This document shows positions 36,275-46,471 of a DNA stretch of 64,000 nucleotides, in pieces. The notes below the pieces were generated by a model that worked only from the letters and a program-made list of their open reading frames with translations, had not been told where the DNA came from and searched no databases. The position numbers and the translations under genes were made by a program. The DNA comes from Nostoc sp. CHAB 5824 (GTDB lineage Bacteria; Cyanobacteriota; Cyanobacteriia; Cyanobacteriales; Nostocaceae). The DNA is taken from positions 96,807 to 160,806 of the forward strand of contig NZ_JAIVFT010000005.1 of assembly GCF_020829665.1 (NCBI RefSeq). Direction: 5' to 3'. Every line of letters begins with the position of its first letter. Positions within the stretch are counted from its first letter, which is position 1.

Positions 36275-36700
36275 TTATGGAGCGTCGTAGGTAGTAACAC
36301 CGCTAAACTTAAGTTTAGCTTGACTGGGGTTTTGTCCGATACGGCGGTCTACATAACGCACTTTGTCACGACCTTCAGTCACTTTTTCGGGGAAGACACC
36401 ATCAGCTGGGTGAAGTAAAGTGGTTTCTCCGTTGGGTAAAATCCGGTAAACTTTATAATCTGTAATTTTGAGTTTCCGGAGTTGCTGACCGCCCAAAAAG
36501 ATTCCATATTCTTTACGAGCTATGTACAGCAGGTTTTCACCTTGCCGCATAGTAGCAGCACCACCTGTAGGCAATTCAAAAACTTGCTCTTTCGGGCTAG
36601 TCCAAGTAATAGCGTACTTTTCTTCTAATGCTGCTTTTGTGAGCAAGCCACCGGTGCTGCCACCATATAGCGGGGTTTGTCCAGAGAGTGTTTGTGCCAT
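36275..36700 (-). CDS. psaD: Photosystem I reaction-centre subunit II (PsaD)
   Basis: 141 residues from the ATG at 36700; the frame is open to 36715. It starts [20 protein letters not shown] and contains [40 protein letters not shown] and [20 protein letters not shown], the complete PsaD fold. PsaD sits on the stromal/cytoplasmic face of photosystem I, anchors PsaC and forms the ferredoxin docking site. It is cyanobacterial in length (plant forms have an N-terminal extension). The gene has GAGAG upstream as ribosome-binding site. Confidence 0.98.
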   Translation of the reverse strand: MAQTLSGQTPLYGGSTGGLLTKAALEEKYAITWTSPKEQVFELPTGGAATMRQGENLLYIARKEYGIFLGGQQLRKLKITDYKVYRILPNGETTLLHPADGVFPEKVTEGRDKVRYVDRRIGQNPSQAKLKFSGVTTYDAP

Positions 36701-36786
36701 AAGTGATTCTCTCAACGTTTTTAGGGAATCCTAACACCGCAACCAGGATCATATTGCGATCGCGTCATAGACTGTAACAGTTTTTA

Positions 36787-36918
36787 GTCATTTGTCCTTT
36801 GTCATTTGTTAAAAATTAATGCCCCATGCCCCATGCCCCATGCTCAATGCCCAATGACTAATAACTAATGACTAATGACTAATGATTAATGACTAATAAC
36901 TAATGACTAATGACTAAT
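36787..36918. repeat. Heptad repeats: GTCATTT, ATGCCCC and AATGACT arrays
   Basis: GTCATTT-type heptads (36787-36808) are followed by three ATGCCCC units and then about ten AATGACT/AATAACT units ending two bases before the stop codon of the histidine kinase. The first and last blocks are inverted to each other. This is the clearest STRR array in the window. Confidence 0.9.
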
Positions 36919-36920
36919 AC

Positions 36921-38930
36921 TTATTTACTCTTGACTTTTGTCCGCTTTTCCTCTTGGCTACTCTGAACAATCGGTATGGTGAAGTGAAACTGACTACCCT
37001 GGTCTTTGCCAGTTGACTCTGCCCAAATTTCCCCACCCCAGCCATTAACAATCTGACGGCAAATTGCTAAACCAAGTCCAGTTCCGCCAGTGGTGCGGCG
37101 TAGCGCTCCTTCTTCTTGATAGAAGCGGTCAAAAACTACTTCTAAACGATTCGGTTCAATGCCGCGTCCAGTGTCAGCCACGGTCACCTCAACCATTTGA
37201 TGGCTGTTGTAAATCGCTTTAATGGTGATTTCTCCTTGGGGTGGCGTAAATTTACAAGCATTGTCTATGAGTTTTGCCAGTACCTCTACTAGCCAATCAC
37301 CATCAGCCCTTATCAGAGGAAGGTTTTCGGCGATTTGAGTCTTAATTTTAGGCGGTTTTTCTGTTGAGGAACGCGTGCGATTTCGGCTGAGTGCTAAATC
37401 CACACACTCTTGTAAAGTGAGGGATTCTGGATGCCATTCCACCCGGCCGCTTTCCAGGTTGGAAAGTGTGAGGAAATCTTGTACCAGTTTTCGCATTCGT
37501 TCTGAGTCGGAAAGAGCAGTATTGAGCATGATTTGCTGTAACTCCAAAGGCATATCCGGCTCACTAGCAAGGCTTTCCAGGCACACTTGAATCGTGGATA
37601 GAGGAGTACGCAGTTCATGTCCGGTGATGGCTATGAGATTGCTGCGGGTGCGGTCTAGGGCTTCTAACTGTTGGTTAAGTTCTTCTAGGTTGGCGTAAGC
37701 TTCCGCTTGGATGAGAGCTGCTCCCACTTGGGTGGCGATCGCTTCTACCAAATCCAATTCCCCAGGTTGGCACTCGTGCGGTGGCATCCGGCAATAGTGT
37801 AACTCCACAATGCCCAATAATCGCCCCTGATAAAATACTGGTTCCATCAGCCAAGAACGAATGGCAAATTTTTTGGCGATCAAGGAAAGTGCTGGCGAAT
37901 TGGTAATGCGAGGCTCAGTTAGCGTATCGCTAATACAAACACCTTCGCCTTGTTGCACTATGTCCTGAAATAGAGAATTTTTCTCTAACTCCCAGGTTTG
38001 CCCACGAACCGATAAAATACCGGGATTCAAAAACTCGTGTTCAATTATGGCTTGGCTATCTGTAGCTTGAGCGCGGTAAATTAGACAGCGACAAGCTTCT
38101 AGGTGTTGTCCTAATTCTTGTGCCGCCACCTGGAGAACTTCGCGAGGATCGAGCGATCGCCGAATAGCAGTGCTAATCGAGTTGACTAATCGTTCTTTTC
38201 GTGCTTGGGCAGCAATGGAACGGTAGGCTTTGTGCAATTTGTACTGGCTAGCTTGTAAATAAGTTACTAAGCGTTGCACAAAGGGATCTGTATCGATATC
38301 ACAAGCATATTCGTTGATCTGTTCTGCTCCAGAGTGGCTTCGCGGCTCTCCTATACTAAACCTTTGGCGTGCCTCCTCGATTTTACTTGCCAGTTCTGGT
38401 CTGTAAACCAAAATCCTGTCTAACAGCAATTCCGCTGCTTTGAGGCTAACTCCCCTTTCCGATGTCCAAACTCCCTCAAATCTTCGCGCTGTGTCTATAT
38501 CTAGATTAGGGCTTAGTTCCGGTAGTTCCTTATTTTTGGCAATAGAACCAAGGTTTTCTCGGCAAACTAGACAAGTTGCATAATTGTCAGCAATCACTAC
38601 TAAATGCCACTCTTGACTTAAGCCATCCGTTGGCTCAAAAGCAATCTTTTCGTAGTGTTCCGAACTGTTGATGAAATCCGTCTCTGGAGCAGACAATACG
38701 TATATTTGGTTACTCCGCAAGGCAAGTCGCTGGTAGCGATGAGCTTCTTGGCGGTAGAATCGCTCTCGCTGGAAACTAGCAATTACAAGGGGTTGTGCTA
38801 AAGTCGCAGCCAAAACTTGATCTTCCATCGCATGGGAGAGCGCCGTTAGTGAAGCCTTAAAATATAGCTGGGGCCGCAAGTATGGGAGGGACTTTAGCAG
38901 ATCACTCAGCACAGAAGTCGAAATGCTCAT
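36921..38930 (-). CDS. DICT-GAF sensor histidine kinase
   Basis: 669 residues. Residues 1-190 form a DICT domain (YFKASLTALSHAMEDQVLAA, WHLVVIADNYATCLVCRENL), a sensor type found with diguanylate cyclases and two-component proteins. A GAF domain follows at about 245-410. HisKA has the phospho-acceptor His438 in ITGHELRTPLS. The ATPase boxes are LIDNACKFTPP, VADTGRGIEPN and GTGLGLAICRQIV. There is no membrane segment, so it is a cytoplasmic sensor. The cognate regulator is unknown. It lies upstream of psaD on the same strand with a heptad array between. Confidence 0.93.
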   Translation of the reverse strand: MSISTSVLSDLLKSLPYLRPQLYFKASLTALSHAMEDQVLAATLAQPLVIASFQRERFYRQEAHRYQRLALRSNQIYVLSAPETDFINSSEHYEKIAFEPTDGLSQEWHLVVIADNYATCLVCRENLGSIAKNKELPELSPNLDIDTARRFEGVWTSERGVSLKAAELLLDRILVYRPELASKIEEARQRFSIGEPRSHSGAEQINEYACDIDTDPFVQRLVTYLQASQYKLHKAYRSIAAQARKERLVNSISTAIRRSLDPREVLQVAAQELGQHLEACRCLIYRAQATDSQAIIEHEFLNPGILSVRGQTWELEKNSLFQDIVQQGEGVCISDTLTEPRITNSPALSLIAKKFAIRSWLMEPVFYQGRLLGIVELHYCRMPPHECQPGELDLVEAIATQVGAALIQAEAYANLEELNQQLEALDRTRSNLIAITGHELRTPLSTIQVCLESLASEPDMPLELQQIMLNTALSDSERMRKLVQDFLTLSNLESGRVEWHPESLTLQECVDLALSRNRTRSSTEKPPKIKTQIAENLPLIRADGDWLVEVLAKLIDNACKFTPPQGEITIKAIYNSHQMVEVTVADTGRGIEPNRLEVVFDRFYQEEGALRRTTGGTGLGLAICRQIVNGWGGEIWAESTGKDQGSQFHFTIPIVQSSQEEKRTKVKSK

Positions 38931-39815
38931 GAATTATTGTTAAACGCTCAACCTCGACAAGATCAAAAGTCACAGCTGCATTGTACAAATTCCAAGGGAC
39001 TCTCAAGTTAAATAGAGAATTGCAATATGTAAAGAACGCTAAAAAGCACTTTCAAGCAGGCGCAACACTTCGTTACCAATTAGGAGGAGTGCGTACAACT
39101 TGATTTGTTGATTGACAACCTACTACGCCCAATATACATTCTCGACCAACTTTCAAATATGCTTGCACAACTAAAATATTTCTCGGCTAAGTATCAGATG
39201 ACTTATTGATGTATTGTTTAAACTATTATATTCACTAATAACCACTGATTATTGATTGATAGTCCACGCATAGGCAAAGTAGCCCGTCGTAGACATTGTC
39301 TACTTTGCCTACGTTGATTTATGCTGACTAAATAAATTTTCTTATCCAAAAACCATTACTGCTGCATTTACATAACTTAATCAATAATTATTGATTAAAA
39401 TTAGTCAATTAATTAATTATCATAAATTAGTCTAATCAAATCCCATAAATATTTAAGACAAAATCGTATAATAGTAGAGAAAAAATGCTACTTATATCGC
39501 ACAAAAACTGTGAATTTCGCTTTTTTGCTGAGTATTCCATGCGCCTTGTGTCTTGAAAAAGTTTAATGACTAATAAATTATCTAAAAATCCTCAGTTTTC
39601 AGCCTTGACTTTAGAGTTATAAAATATAAATTTATAAATATCTGCTTATACAGGTTTGAGCGCTACTATTTTGTTAGCAGTATGATAAGTATTATTTTGG
39701 TTCCAATGGCTCTAAAACAAGTTTTAGAAAGCGTCTTTTTTTGAAAGTTGTGAGGGTTAGCAACCTCTACTCAGAAGACCACAAAAATATAGACCTGTAC
39801 ACGGAACTTTAGCTA
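38931..39815. other. Long AT-rich intergenic region with one hairpin repeat
   Basis: At 39271-39311, TAGGCAAAGTA and TACTTTGCCTA form a perfect 11-bp stem whose loop is an inverted core of the dispersed repeat (GCCCGTCGTAGACAT). Otherwise no gene or convincing promoter is seen; this gap separates divergent genes and should hold both promoters. Confidence 0.55.
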
Positions 39816-42089
39816 ATGACCCCGGAAAAAATTTTCCTGGATGGAAAAACTTTTATTCCTGCTGAACAATTACCTATCCCGGAGTGGCCTGGTGTTGTGA
39901 GTGAAAGACCACAGCCGACACTGACGGTTAAAGATGATGATTTATTTTTTGTGACAGATACTATCGGGAACATTTCTGGCTGTTCCCTCAACGATGGCAA
40001 TCCCAGCATGGGACTGTTTTGTTGTGATACGAGATTTCTCAATCGTTTAGAGTTGCAAATTGAAGGGCGATCGCCTGTACTGCTCAGTAGTACTGCTGAA
40101 AAAGGGTTTTCACTCTCAGTTTTGTGTACCAACCCCAGAATCGACGAACGCCTGAAAGCCGACAGTGTAGGAATTCGTCGGGAAATGGTGCTGAATGGGG
40201 CACTATTTGAAGAAATAGAGGTATCTAACTACAGCACAACAACCGTCAGTTTTGAACTGAGCATCAGCTTTGATGCAGATTTTGTTGATTTATTTGAAGT
40301 CCGGGGCTATGACAGAGAAAAACGAGGTAGGCTTTTACGCCTAGTAGAACCGACGCCTGAGGAAGGAACATTTTCTCTCGGCGATGGCGTTTCATCTGTA
40401 CCCAAAGAGCTACACACCTCTAGGGAAGAATCTTTAACACTTGCCTATCAAGGTCTGGATGGCTCGGTGATGGAATCCCGTATTTTATTTCAGCATCGTC
40501 AACCAGACTATTTCAAGGGTTACACTGCGGTTTGGCAGCTAGAGCTGGCTTCTCACGAAACTCAAAAGCTGGGCTACCGGGTGAACATGTTGAAAAACAA
40601 CCAGTCTAGTTCAACCGTTAGCGCTGCCTTCACCTTAGGACAGGCGAAAGCTGCTGAGTTGATGGAGGAGCAACAATGGGTACAGCAAATTACACGCATT
40701 AGCTCAGATAAAAGCATTTTCAATCGAGTGATTGAACGGGCCGAGCAAGATATGTATTTGTTGCGTCAGTCTTTTGGTAAACATAAGACAGTTTCGGCTG
40801 GAGTGCCGTGGTTTTCTACACTATTTGGGCGGGATTCGCTGATTACTGCTTCCCAAACCCTGATGTTAAACTCGCAAATCGCTAAAGAAACCCTGATATT
40901 ACTAGCGACATACCAAGGTAAAATTGACGACGAATGGCGCGAAGAAGAACCGGGTAAGATTTTGCACGAGTTACGTTTGGGAGAAATGGCTCGTTGTCAA
41001 GAAATTCCCCATACGCCTTACTACGGTACGGTTGATGCCACTCCCCTGTGGCTGATGCTCTATACCGAACATTATGCTTGGACTCACGATCACGAACTCC
41101 TAGAGCAACTTTGGCCGAATGCTCTAGCAGCAATGGAGTGGATTGATTGCAATACGAAAGAAACCGGCTACCTCAGCTACTTCCTTAAATCTAAACGCGG
41201 TCTTGTTAACCAAGGTTGGAAAGATTCTGGCGACTGTATCGTAGACCACAAGGGAGAATTAGCCAATGGCCCAATTGCCCTGTGTGAGGTGCAAGCTTAC
41301 GTGTATGCCGCAAAAACGCGTCTAGCAGAAATAGCTAGGATGAAGAAGCGGCTTGATTTGGCAGATCGTTGGCAAGAAGAGGCCAGAAATCTTAAGGTTC
41401 GTTTTAATCAAGATTTTTGGGTGGAAGATCAGGATTTCTGCGCTTTGGCTTTGGATGGAGAGGGCAAGCCAGTAGACAGTATCACCTCAAATCCTGGTCA
41501 CTGTCTGCATTTGGGTCTTTTCACACACGAAAAAGCCTATAGTGTAGCAGAACGGTTGCGGGCACCAGATATGTTTAATGGTTGGGGCATTCGTACTTTG
41601 AGTAGTTTGTCACCCGCTTACAATCCGATGGGGTATCACATTGGTTCGGTTTGGCCCCATGATAACGCTCTGATTGCAATGGGATTGCGATCGCTCGGCC
41701 TCATCGATCAAGCCCTGGAACTTTTCCAAGGTTTATTCGACATGACCAGTCAGCAGCCTTATCAACGTCCTCCAGAACTCTTCTGTGGCTACGAACGTAA
41801 CGGTGATAATGCTCCTGTGCAGTATCCAGTTGCCTGCACTCCCCAAGCTTGGGCTACTGGCAGTGTCTTCCAACTGCTGCAAATGATGGTTAACTTGGTG
41901 CCTGATGCTCAAAATAACTGCTTGCGAATAATCGACCCAGCTTTGCCAGAATCGATTAATCGCCTGTCATTTCATAATTTGCGAGTCGGCCCCACCATCC
42001 TCGATTTAGAATTCGAGCGTTCTGGCACTACTACTGCTTGTCGCGTTGCAAAAAAACGCGGTAATCTCCGAGTAGTTATCGAAGCTTAA
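39816..42089 (+). CDS. Amylo-alpha-1,6-glucosidase / glycogen debranching-type enzyme
   Basis: 757 residues. An N-terminal beta-rich domain (about 40-250; FFVTDTIGNISG, GLFCCDTRFLNRLELQIEGR) precedes an (alpha/alpha)6 catalytic barrel of the debranching-enzyme GH133-like group. The barrel has AGVPWFSTLFGRDSLITASQ, YYGTVDATPLWLMLYTEHYA, NQGWKDSGDCIVDHKGELAN and the late SVWPHDNALIAMGL and QAWATGSVFQLLQ. It likely hydrolyses alpha-1,6 branches or related alpha-glucosides in glycogen turnover. A related role on sucrose-like or compatible glucosides cannot be excluded. It is monocistronic, followed by a hairpin terminator. Confidence 0.88.
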   Translation: MTPEKIFLDGKTFIPAEQLPIPEWPGVVSERPQPTLTVKDDDLFFVTDTIGNISGCSLNDGNPSMGLFCCDTRFLNRLELQIEGRSPVLLSSTAEKGFSLSVLCTNPRIDERLKADSVGIRREMVLNGALFEEIEVSNYSTTTVSFELSISFDADFVDLFEVRGYDREKRGRLLRLVEPTPEEGTFSLGDGVSSVPKELHTSREESLTLAYQGLDGSVMESRILFQHRQPDYFKGYTAVWQLELASHETQKLGYRVNMLKNNQSSSTVSAAFTLGQAKAAELMEEQQWVQQITRISSDKSIFNRVIERAEQDMYLLRQSFGKHKTVSAGVPWFSTLFGRDSLITASQTLMLNSQIAKETLILLATYQGKIDDEWREEEPGKILHELRLGEMARCQEIPHTPYYGTVDATPLWLMLYTEHYAWTHDHELLEQLWPNALAAMEWIDCNTKETGYLSYFLKSKRGLVNQGWKDSGDCIVDHKGELANGPIALCEVQAYVYAAKTRLAEIARMKKRLDLADRWQEEARNLKVRFNQDFWVEDQDFCALALDGEGKPVDSITSNPGHCLHLGLFTHEKAYSVAERLRAPDMFNGWGIRTLSSLSPAYNPMGYHIGSVWPHDNALIAMGLRSLGLIDQALELFQGLFDMTSQQPYQRPPELFCGYERNGDNAPVQYPVACTPQAWATGSVFQLLQMMVNLVPDAQNNCLRIIDPALPESINRLSFHNLRVGPTILDLEFERSGTTTACRVAKKRGNLRVVIEA

Positions 42090-42100
42090 TGCACGTATTA

Positions 42101-42124
42101 AGTTAGGAGTCAAAACTCCTAACT
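42101..42124. terminator. Hairpin AGTTAGGAGT-CAAA-ACTCCTAACT
   Basis: A perfect 10-bp stem with a 4-nt loop 11 nt after the debranching-enzyme stop and between convergent genes. It is likely to end transcription from one or both sides; the T-tract is weak. Confidence 0.65.
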
Positions 42125-42183
42125 AATTCTCATAACTTCTAAGTTTTCAAGATAGAAAGCGCTTAATGAAAAACTTAATCCAT

Positions 42184-44100
42184 TTAACTTTGGGACTTAG
42201 CGAAAAATTTCACTGATTTAGCACGGTGATTCCAAATAGCATATAAAGCTAACATTAAAGCTATTAATGAAGATATAGCAGTAACTATTCGACCAATATA
42301 TTCCTCTTTGCCGGCTTCTAAAGTTACTAAAACCTGATTATTACCAGCAGGTACTGATACTTCTAACAAACCATTTAATTCTGAAGGCTGTGTAGGGATA
42401 ATTTGAGATTTATCCTTTAATTTCGCAGTCCAACCTGGATAGTAAAACTGGTGTACAGTTAGACTAATATCAGTCTTTGCATTCACATCTAAAAGAATAT
42501 TTCTGGGTTGCCATCGCTTAATTGATACGCTGCCTTCACCTTTATCAATACTTGCTTGTGGAGAATCCTTACCTAACTTAATTAGATTTTCAGGAGTAAA
42601 TATTGTTTTTGGCGCCCATTTAGTCTTATGTTCTGGTAAAACAGCACTTACCTCTAACATTTCAGATATCTCATTACTAGTTAGGGCTACAAAAGTTTGT
42701 GGCATTAATATAGCGCTTAAAACTAATATATTCGTCAGCAGCAAAATTAGGATAAAAACTTTTTTTGCATAAGAATTTAATGGTTTTATTAGTTTAGGAA
42801 GTAATAAGACTATAAAAAATGTGACAGCAATAATCGGAACGGCGTTATTTTGAATATTTAAAAATTTTATTTTGTTTTGTAGCGGTAAACATTGAATAGC
42901 AGATAGAACAATGCTTGCTGCTAGCAAAATAAAAACGTGAGCAATTTTATTTTTTACATTAAATACATTATCTTTTAAGCTGGAAATAGCCCAAGCAAAC
43001 AAAGCTGTATTTGCAAAAGTTACTACAACGTTAAAACGCCAAGAAAACTGTAATTTTTGTACTGGTGGTAGTATATACCATATAGGTTGGCTCAAAGGCA
43101 ATATCATGAAGATAGCTAAGATGGCAATAAATAACCAATATTTAATCTCTCTTTGAGTTCCCTTTGTATCACCACGAGCAATACTAAAAGCACTGAAGGC
43201 AAACCCCGCAGAAAGTATTGTAAGAACTTCTATATATCTATACAAAGGCCTTTGAATAACGTATTTTGAGTTTGAAAATATAAAGTTATTTGCATAAGAA
43301 AAATACTTTTCTGACATTATATACATCGAAATATATTCTTGGGTTGTCATTGCAGGCAACCAAAAAATTGCAGATAAACCGATAGAAACTATAATTGCGA
43401 TAATTAGGTTAAAAATTAATTTTACTTTATGTCTGTGCTGATTCCAATTTACAAAAATATAGCCTATGGGAATTGGAAAGAAGATAACAAAAGTTGGCAA
43501 ATGAGTTGTGCTTAGTAAAGCATATGTAACCGCTAACCCAACAATATTGATATTAAAAAATACGTTCTTATTAGAAGAATCAATAATTTTAATAGTAAAG
43601 AATAAAATTAATGGCAACCATACAAAAGACCAATGTTCTCCAAAAGCTAACCTCTTATAAAGATCAATGTATAGATGATATGGCCAAGCCATATAAACAA
43701 TAGAAGCAATCAATGGTGCCCAATTTTTTTTAATACTTGTACGCAGCCAAAGGTAAGCAGTAAGCCCAGAAGCAATTAATGCCAATGAGTTAGATAAGGC
43801 AAGCGCTGTGCAACTAGATTTAGTCCAGAGATAAAATAAACTTGTAAAGTAATAGGGGACAGGAGGATAAAAGAAAAAGGTAGGGCTTCCTAAACCAGCG
43901 TTCATATTTTGAAGCCATCTAGGATATAAATCCCCCTGCCATAATTGATCTGCAAAATGTTTAGAATAGGGCAGGTGTGCTTGAATGTCATGTGCATTTA
44001 AACACCCATAAGAAAGGATTGGTATACTTAGTATTAACCCAACTGCCACAATGATAAAAATATGTAGGATTGTGGTGTTTCTTCTTTTATTAGTAAACAT
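42184..44100 (-). CDS. Large GT-C/YfhO-like membrane protein (PTPS-related domain)
   Basis: 638 residues with about a dozen membrane helices and a soluble C-terminal beta domain. The first loop has the pattern DIQAHLPYSKHFADQLWQGD then LYPRWLQNMNAGLGSPTFFF, matching the 6-pyruvoyl-tetrahydropterin-synthase-related membrane family and the GT-C glycosyltransferases, with an acidic pair in the first loop. The tail (VHQFYYPGWTAKLKDK, LLEVSVPAGNNQVLVTLEAG) matches the YfhO-like periplasmic end. It probably transfers a lipid-linked sugar outside the membrane. The gene is more AT-rich than its neighbours, suggesting acquisition. Confidence 0.75.
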   Translation of the reverse strand: MFTNKRRNTTILHIFIIVAVGLILSIPILSYGCLNAHDIQAHLPYSKHFADQLWQGDLYPRWLQNMNAGLGSPTFFFYPPVPYYFTSLFYLWTKSSCTALALSNSLALIASGLTAYLWLRTSIKKNWAPLIASIVYMAWPYHLYIDLYKRLAFGEHWSFVWLPLILFFTIKIIDSSNKNVFFNINIVGLAVTYALLSTTHLPTFVIFFPIPIGYIFVNWNQHRHKVKLIFNLIIAIIVSIGLSAIFWLPAMTTQEYISMYIMSEKYFSYANNFIFSNSKYVIQRPLYRYIEVLTILSAGFAFSAFSIARGDTKGTQREIKYWLFIAILAIFMILPLSQPIWYILPPVQKLQFSWRFNVVVTFANTALFAWAISSLKDNVFNVKNKIAHVFILLAASIVLSAIQCLPLQNKIKFLNIQNNAVPIIAVTFFIVLLLPKLIKPLNSYAKKVFILILLLTNILVLSAILMPQTFVALTSNEISEMLEVSAVLPEHKTKWAPKTIFTPENLIKLGKDSPQASIDKGEGSVSIKRWQPRNILLDVNAKTDISLTVHQFYYPGWTAKLKDKSQIIPTQPSELNGLLEVSVPAGNNQVLVTLEAGKEEYIGRIVTAISSLIALMLALYAIWNHRAKSVKFFAKSQS

Positions 44101-45137
44101 TATTTGTTTTGTTACTTGATAAACGTTAGGAATTCAAGAGAGTTATCTTATAGCTGATACCAATTTCCCATGAAAATGAACTTAATATTTATTAAACTAA
44201 TCATCAACGGCACTAAGGAGAAGGAGCAATAATAGCTACTTTCAAGCTTTTATCAATCATCCTTGTATTAGTAGCGTAGATGTAGCCAAGTGCAGGTATA
44301 GCTTGAAAAGCGCCGAAAAACCAAAATTGAATGCCTGAAACTCATACTTCATATTTGCTATTCTCTGTCAATATCTAAGTTTAAGTATATTTTTATAATA
44401 TATATTCTAAGTAAATGTTTATAATTGATTTGGGTAATTGCTATATGTAAGTGCAAATGCAACTAATCTAAGCAAATGGTCACCCAATACCCCACTTAGC
44501 CCTTACAAAAGTGCGACTATTATTGGAGCAATAATAGTAGTTTAGGAAACACTCAACTAAAATTTTTTTGTTTCACTTCGGTAACCCGCCAGCTAAGTTT
44601 CAAATTCACCTAGAAGTTCCCCAGAGTAGCGACTGCGATCGCAATTAGTTTAGCCATGTAAGGGTTACGGATATCGTCACAAACTTTTACTTGCTATATA
44701 TTAATCTTAATTAAGTAAAGCTTTAATACCACAAAGAATAGCTTTATTCAATCTTTATCCAATCTTTGTCCAATCTTTATCTAATCTTTGGGTGACAGCA
44801 GCAAAGCCTATAAAACTCTTATTTGATTTTTTGATTGCTGAAAACACTCCATATATCCCAAGAGCGACAAAATCTAAGGTAGTGTTTCCGATAAACCGCT
44901 CAAACACATGTAGGACTTACACAAAACTATATGCGCTCTGGAGCAATTCATGAATAGCTAATTTTGAAAGATCATCTTGAAGGACTGCTCCCACTCAGCA
45001 GAATAACGGCAGAGGTGAATTGCCGTTAGTAACTTTGAATAATTTGTTACACCCAACAGATGACTCTTGGGTAGTTGTTAGAGTGATTATGCCGCCGCGA
45101 TCGCCTAGAATCACTCCTAGACTTAAACTCCTAATTT
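44101..45137. other. Long intergenic region with 11-bp tandem repeat
   Basis: Four 11-bp units (AATCTTTATCC, AATCTTTGTCC, AATCTTTATCT, AATCTTTGGGT) lie at 44750-44793. A plus-strand frame at 45020-45223 is a shadow of the next gene. No other gene, tRNA or repeat is evident in this kilobase. Confidence 0.55.
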
Positions 45138-45467
45138 TTACGCTTCATCAGAATTTTCTCTTTTATGTCCTGGGGATGCTTCGTAAAGTGCATCGAGATG
45201 TTGACGCGCATCTTCAACGTTAATCGAACGCATTACCAAAAGTGGCTCTTTAATTAAGTTGCCCGCGCTATCTAATAACTCTGGATGGGGTACAAACCGT
45301 TTTTTTGATGAATAATAACCATAGTTGTCTTGATTATTCATTGGCGAGGAATTCGTCGGGTAAGTTCGCTCCCGATCAAAACTGAACATGATCAGGTTAC
45401 GAATTAAGTTGCCAACAGCTATAAATGCAAGGATTGTAAAAGCAAGAATGTAAAGCAGGTGTAACAT
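45138..45467 (-). CDS. DUF2973-type small membrane protein
   Basis: 109 residues. One N-terminal membrane helix (LHLLYILAFTILAFIAVGNL) is followed by a polar region and the conserved RFVPHPELLDSAGNLIKEPL then VMRSINVEDARQHLDALYEA. I recall this as DUF2973, a cyanobacterium-specific family often next to DUF2605, which is the case here (45791-46108, same strand, 323 nt upstream). The function is unknown. The co-occurrence suggests a joint role, presumably at the thylakoid or plasma membrane. Confidence 0.78.
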   Translation of the reverse strand: MLHLLYILAFTILAFIAVGNLIRNLIMFSFDRERTYPTNSSPMNNQDNYGYYSSKKRFVPHPELLDSAGNLIKEPLLVMRSINVEDARQHLDALYEASPGHKRENSDEA

Positions 45468-45790
45468 TAGATTTTCCTCCAGAGCAGCAATTTTTAAAAC
45501 TTTATTTTGTAACGCTTTGCTTTGCCGACACTGTGACTCACAGTTAAGACAAGCATTTGACGCACAAAGAGTGCGGTTACATTTATATGAAGCTATTTGT
45601 CAACCGTTATTCCACTTACGGTAGCATAGGATACATTATCTTGTTAATCCAAATAATGTTAAGAAAGTGTTAAGAGTTTTTTACTATTTCTTTGACGGCT
45701 GATTGACCGTCTTGTGTAGACGCAAAGGGGCTTATCGTTAGACATCGCTAAGTTGTCGGTCAAAATTTGGCAGATGCTTCCATCTGTTGC

Positions 45791-46108
45791 TTAAACTTCA
45801 CGCGCTTGGCGAAAGCGCATTGCGACATTCCAACATTCTGTTACTAATTGATGCCAAGGCATTAACGTTGCCATATCAATCCCGACTTGTTTATCAGTAG
45901 CAGTAAACAGCATCTTCGCCGTATTTAGTTCATCCTGCGCTTGCTTAACCCGCAAGAGCAAGTCAGATTGCTCTTGGTGACTCATAAATGATAGTTGCTC
46001 GGTTTCGAGTAAATGGCGCGATCGCGTAAACCAATGCTGAAAATCTTCCAGCAGGGGTTCTAAAACCGTTTTCAACAACTCAGTCCCTGGTAAATTTGAG
46101 TCTGACAT
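45791..46108 (-). CDS. DUF2605-type protein
   Basis: 105 residues, wholly helical and soluble: ELLKTVLEPLLEDFQHWFTR, LLRVKQAQDELNTAKMLFTA and TLMPWHQLVTECWNVAMRFR. This matches my memory of DUF2605, a cyanobacterial family found beside DUF2973. There is no catalytic motif. The gene probably heads a short transcription unit with the downstream DUF2973 gene. The gap between them (45468-45790) contains no further gene. Confidence 0.75.
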   Translation of the reverse strand: MSDSNLPGTELLKTVLEPLLEDFQHWFTRSRHLLETEQLSFMSHQEQSDLLLRVKQAQDELNTAKMLFTATDKQVGIDMATLMPWHQLVTECWNVAMRFRQAREV

Positions 46109-46322
46109 AAATGAGAAGGATATTTCAAACTTTCTTACTAATATTAACGTTATTTACGTTTCTTAACATTTTTTTCATTTTCCTGATAATTAGATCATGT
46201 AAAAATTTGTAACAAAGAATACATATTTTATTATATAGTCTTGATCCCCGGTTTGTACAGTTCCTTTGGAGAGGCGTCTATAGGTATAGCTGACACCGAG
46301 TTAGAATTCATAAGATAATTTA

Positions 46323-46352
46323 GCGATGTCTACGACGGGCTACGCCTACGCG
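46323..46352 (+). repeat. Dispersed GTCTACGACGGGCTACGCC repeat, canonical copy
   Basis: Reads GCGATGTCTACGACGGGCTA then CGCCTACGCG, about 120 nt upstream of thrS. The rest of 46109-46471 shows no gene. Confidence 0.88.
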
Positions 46353-46471
46353 TAGAATCCTGAATTTGATACTTACCGAACCGATTAAAAATTTATCTTT
46401 ATCCCCTATCACAAATGAAGTCAGTAGTTGGAAGATAAAGGTGAAAAAAGCAAAAATTAAAGTCGTTATAG

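Noticed and set aside
45020..45223. 67-codon plus-strand frame
   Set aside because: Overlaps the DUF2973 gene on the other strand, which has clear conserved motifs.
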